Assembly (NCBI GenBank): GCA_013696905.1
Contig: JACCXP010000060.1
Coordinates: 1 to 13,898 of the forward strand
DNA: 13,898 nucleotides
Direction: 5' to 3'
DNA from: Thermoleophilaceae bacterium
Lineage (GTDB): Bacteria > Actinomycetota > Thermoleophilia > Solirubrobacterales > Thermoleophilaceae
The position numbers were made by a program, and so were the translations under genes. Positions 12,782 to 13,898 of this stretch are shown here, one piece after another (the first letter of the stretch is position 1; each line of letters opens with the position of its first letter). A model generated the notes under the pieces. The model saw nothing but the letters and a program-made list of their open reading frames with translations, did no database searches and was not told the origin of the DNA.

Positions 12782-12787
12782 TCGATA
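12757..12787. promoter_or_regulatory. putative ArsR operator: perfect 10-bp inverted repeat
   Basis: TATCGATTGA (12757-12766) and TCAATCGATA (12778-12787) are perfect inverted repeats with an 11-nt spacer. The arms overlap the -10/-35 spacer and boxes of both divergent promoters, so a bound dimer should block both. A third ATCGAT (12744-12749) lies over the arsR start. Confidence 0.75.
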
Positions 12788-12791
12788 CTCT
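12763..12791 (+). promoter_or_regulatory. promoter of the winged-helix/metallophosphoesterase pair
   Basis: TTGAAG (12763-12768), 17 nt, then TACTCT (12786-12791), with the GTG start 6 nt further on, again predicting a leaderless transcript. It overlaps the arsR promoter on the other strand and the inverted repeat. Confidence 0.6.
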
Positions 12792-12797
12792 GCGCGC

Positions 12798-13202
12798 GTG
12801 AGTGCGAATGCACCCTCCCGAGTGCGCACCGCGCGCCCGGCACAGAACGGGCCTCGACGCGGCAAGGCCGAATCCGAAGGCGCAGTGCTTCCGCTTCGGC
12901 TGGCCAACCTGCAGCTCTGGCCGGACTTCCAGGTCTTCGTCAGCGGCGCGCGCGTCGACTTCACCCGACGCGAGTTCGAGGTCCTCCACGTGCTCGCCTC
13001 CAGCCCGGGGGAGCTGCTCTCCAAGGAGCTCATACACGGGCTCGCATGGAAATCGCCGCGCTTCCATGCTCGCGACCGGTCGGTCGACGTCTACGTGCGC
13101 AAGCTGCGCATCAAGCTCGGCGCGGCGGCGCCTGCCTGGCGCTATATCCACACCCATCACGGCCTCGGCTACCGGTTCGAGCCACAGCCGATCGACGAAT
13201 GA
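12798..13202 (+). CDS. stand-alone OmpR/PhoB-type winged-helix DNA-binding protein
   Basis: 134 aa from GTG at 12798, which sits 6 nt after a -10 box; the open frame further upstream runs back through arsR and is rejected. Residues ~35-130 are a Trans_reg_C winged helix: VDFTRREFEVLHVLASSPGE (53-72), then KELIHGLAW (76-84), the recognition helix RSVDVYVRKLRIKLG (94-108) and the hairpin IHTHHGLGYRFEP (117-129). No receiver domain is present, so there is no phospho-Asp site; the first ~30 residues are Ala/Arg/Pro-rich and probably disordered. It overlaps the downstream metallophosphoesterase by ATGA. It probably regulates that gene or genes beyond the window, under shared control with arsR. What signal it reads, if any, is unknown. 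Confidence 0.88.
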   Translation: MSANAPSRVRTARPAQNGPRRGKAESEGAVLPLRLANLQLWPDFQVFVSGARVDFTRREFEVLHVLASSPGELLSKELIHGLAWKSPRFHARDRSVDVYVRKLRIKLGAAAPAWRYIHTHHGLGYRFEPQPIDE

Positions 13203-13898
13203 GCCGAGCCCGCCCAGACGGCTCCGGGCGCGTAGCCGTCATCACCGACATCCACGCCAACGTGACCGCTCTCCGGGCTGCCCTCGACGCGATCGAGGCG
13301 ATCGGGGTCGACGCGCTCTACTGCGGCGGCGACCTGGTCGGGTACGGCCCTCACCCAAACGAGGTCTGTGCGCTGATCGAGGAGCGGGCGATCCCCACGA
13401 TCTACGGCAACTACGACCACTCGATCGCGCGCGACCTCGAGGACTGCGGCTGCGCCTACGTCACCCAGCAGGACCGCGAGCTGGGACAGCGATCGGTCGA
13501 CTGGACGCTCGCGCACACCGACGCGGCCTCCAAGGGCTTCATGCGCACACTGCCCTTCGACCTGCGCTTCGACCTCGGCGAGCGGCGCGTGCGGCTGGTG
13601 CATGGCTCGCCGCGCAAGGTCAACGAGTACCTCTTCGAGGACAAGCCGGCGCGCACGTTCGAGCGGATCGCGGCAGCGGCCGATTGCGACGTGCTGGTGT
13701 TCGGCCACACCCATAAGCCTTGGGTGCACGAGTACGGCGGCGTCCTGTTCGTCAACTGCGGCTCGGTCGGCAAGCCGAAGGACGGCGACCCGCGGGCGGC
13801 GTTCGCGCTGCTCGAGCACGACGAGGCCGGCGCGGTCCAAGTCTCGATCGAGCGAGTTCCCTACGACGCCGAGGCGGTCGCCCGCGAGCTGGCCGCCG
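13199..13898 (+). CDS. calcineurin-like metallophosphoesterase (partial, runs off window)
   Basis: 233 residues are visible; the 3' end lies beyond the window. Metal-ligand motifs of the YfcE/calcineurin-like family are complete: TDIH (D17, H19), GGDLVGYG (D45), GNYDH (N71, H74), LVHGSP (H135) and FGHTH (H170, H172), followed by VNCGSVG (186-191). The motif DCGCAY (82-87) adds two cysteines close to the active-site loops. Enzymes of this fold hydrolyse phosphomonoesters or diesters, often nucleotides, using two metal ions. ATG at 13199 overlaps the winged-helix stop by 4 nt, implying translational coupling. No signal peptide, so cytoplasmic. Its place in an arsenic island suggests a role in repairing or handling phosphate/arsenate esters or in signalling, but the substrate is not known. 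Confidence 0.93.
   Translation, partial: MSRARPDGSGRVAVITDIHANVTALRAALDAIEAIGVDALYCGGDLVGYGPHPNEVCALIEERAIPTIYGNYDHSIARDLEDCGCAYVTQQDRELGQRSVDWTLAHTDAASKGFMRTLPFDLRFDLGERRVRLVHGSPRKVNEYLFEDKPARTFERIAAAADCDVLVFGHTHKPWVHEYGGVLFVNCGSVGKPKDGDPRAAFALLEHDEAGAVQVSIERVPYDAEAVARELAA

Noticed and set aside
12802..13716. 304-residue plus-strand frame overlapping the winged-helix and phosphoesterase genes
   Set aside because: Arg/Ser/Pro-rich out-of-frame reading; the two genes in the other frames carry complete motifs.

Overview
The window is GC-rich DNA, dense with genes and with GTG/TTG starts and probably leaderless transcripts. It looks like a high-GC actinobacterium; the polyphosphate gene set with CHAD proteins, the PHP-glycosyltransferase fusion and general sequence style fit Thermoleophilia/Solirubrobacterales-like bacteria. 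That placement is inference from style, not a database result.

Layout. (1) 22-95: a tRNA-Asp(GTC) gene on the minus strand, then a short non-coding stretch (96-256) with two hairpins just beyond the ppk stop. (2) 257-7937: one uninterrupted minus-strand run of seven genes with overlaps or gaps of 12-55 nt, read in the order PHP-GT4 glycosyltransferase fusion, NAGPA-type phosphodiester glycosidase, SixA-type phosphohistidine phosphatase, Ppx/GppA phosphatase, CHAD (N-type half), CHAD (C-type half), polyphosphate kinase Ppk1. The last five form a polyphosphate make/bind/break set; the first two are carbohydrate genes apparently in the same transcription unit. (3) 7938-8116: a divergent non-coding region with alternative inverted repeats and a strong Shine-Dalgarno. 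(4) 8117-10339: a GH31 alpha-glycosidase on the plus strand. (5) 10398-11473: a CadC-like ArsR-family metal sensor overlapping by ATGA with a divergent CDF-type cation transporter that has a Cys-rich tail. (6) 11505-12745, minus strand: arsR followed by arsM (arsenite methyltransferase with a Cys-rich tail), overlapping. (7) 12798-13898, plus strand: a receiver-less OmpR/PhoB-type winged-helix protein overlapping by ATGA with a calcineurin-like metallophosphoesterase cut by the window end.

How it works together. Ppk1 makes polyphosphate, Ppx probably hydrolyses it, CHAD proteins bind it, and SixA presumably acts on phosphohistidine. The right half is a heavy-metal/arsenic island: two ArsR-family sensors with Cys metal sites, an efflux protein and an As(III) methyltransferase. 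The most informative non-coding element is the 52-bp region between arsR and the winged-helix gene. It holds a perfect 10-bp inverted repeat interleaved with two oppositely oriented sigma70-like promoters, each placed so that transcription would start at or next to the start codon. This ties the otherwise unexplained winged-helix/metallophosphoesterase pair to arsenic control and is the best candidate here for an undescribed module.
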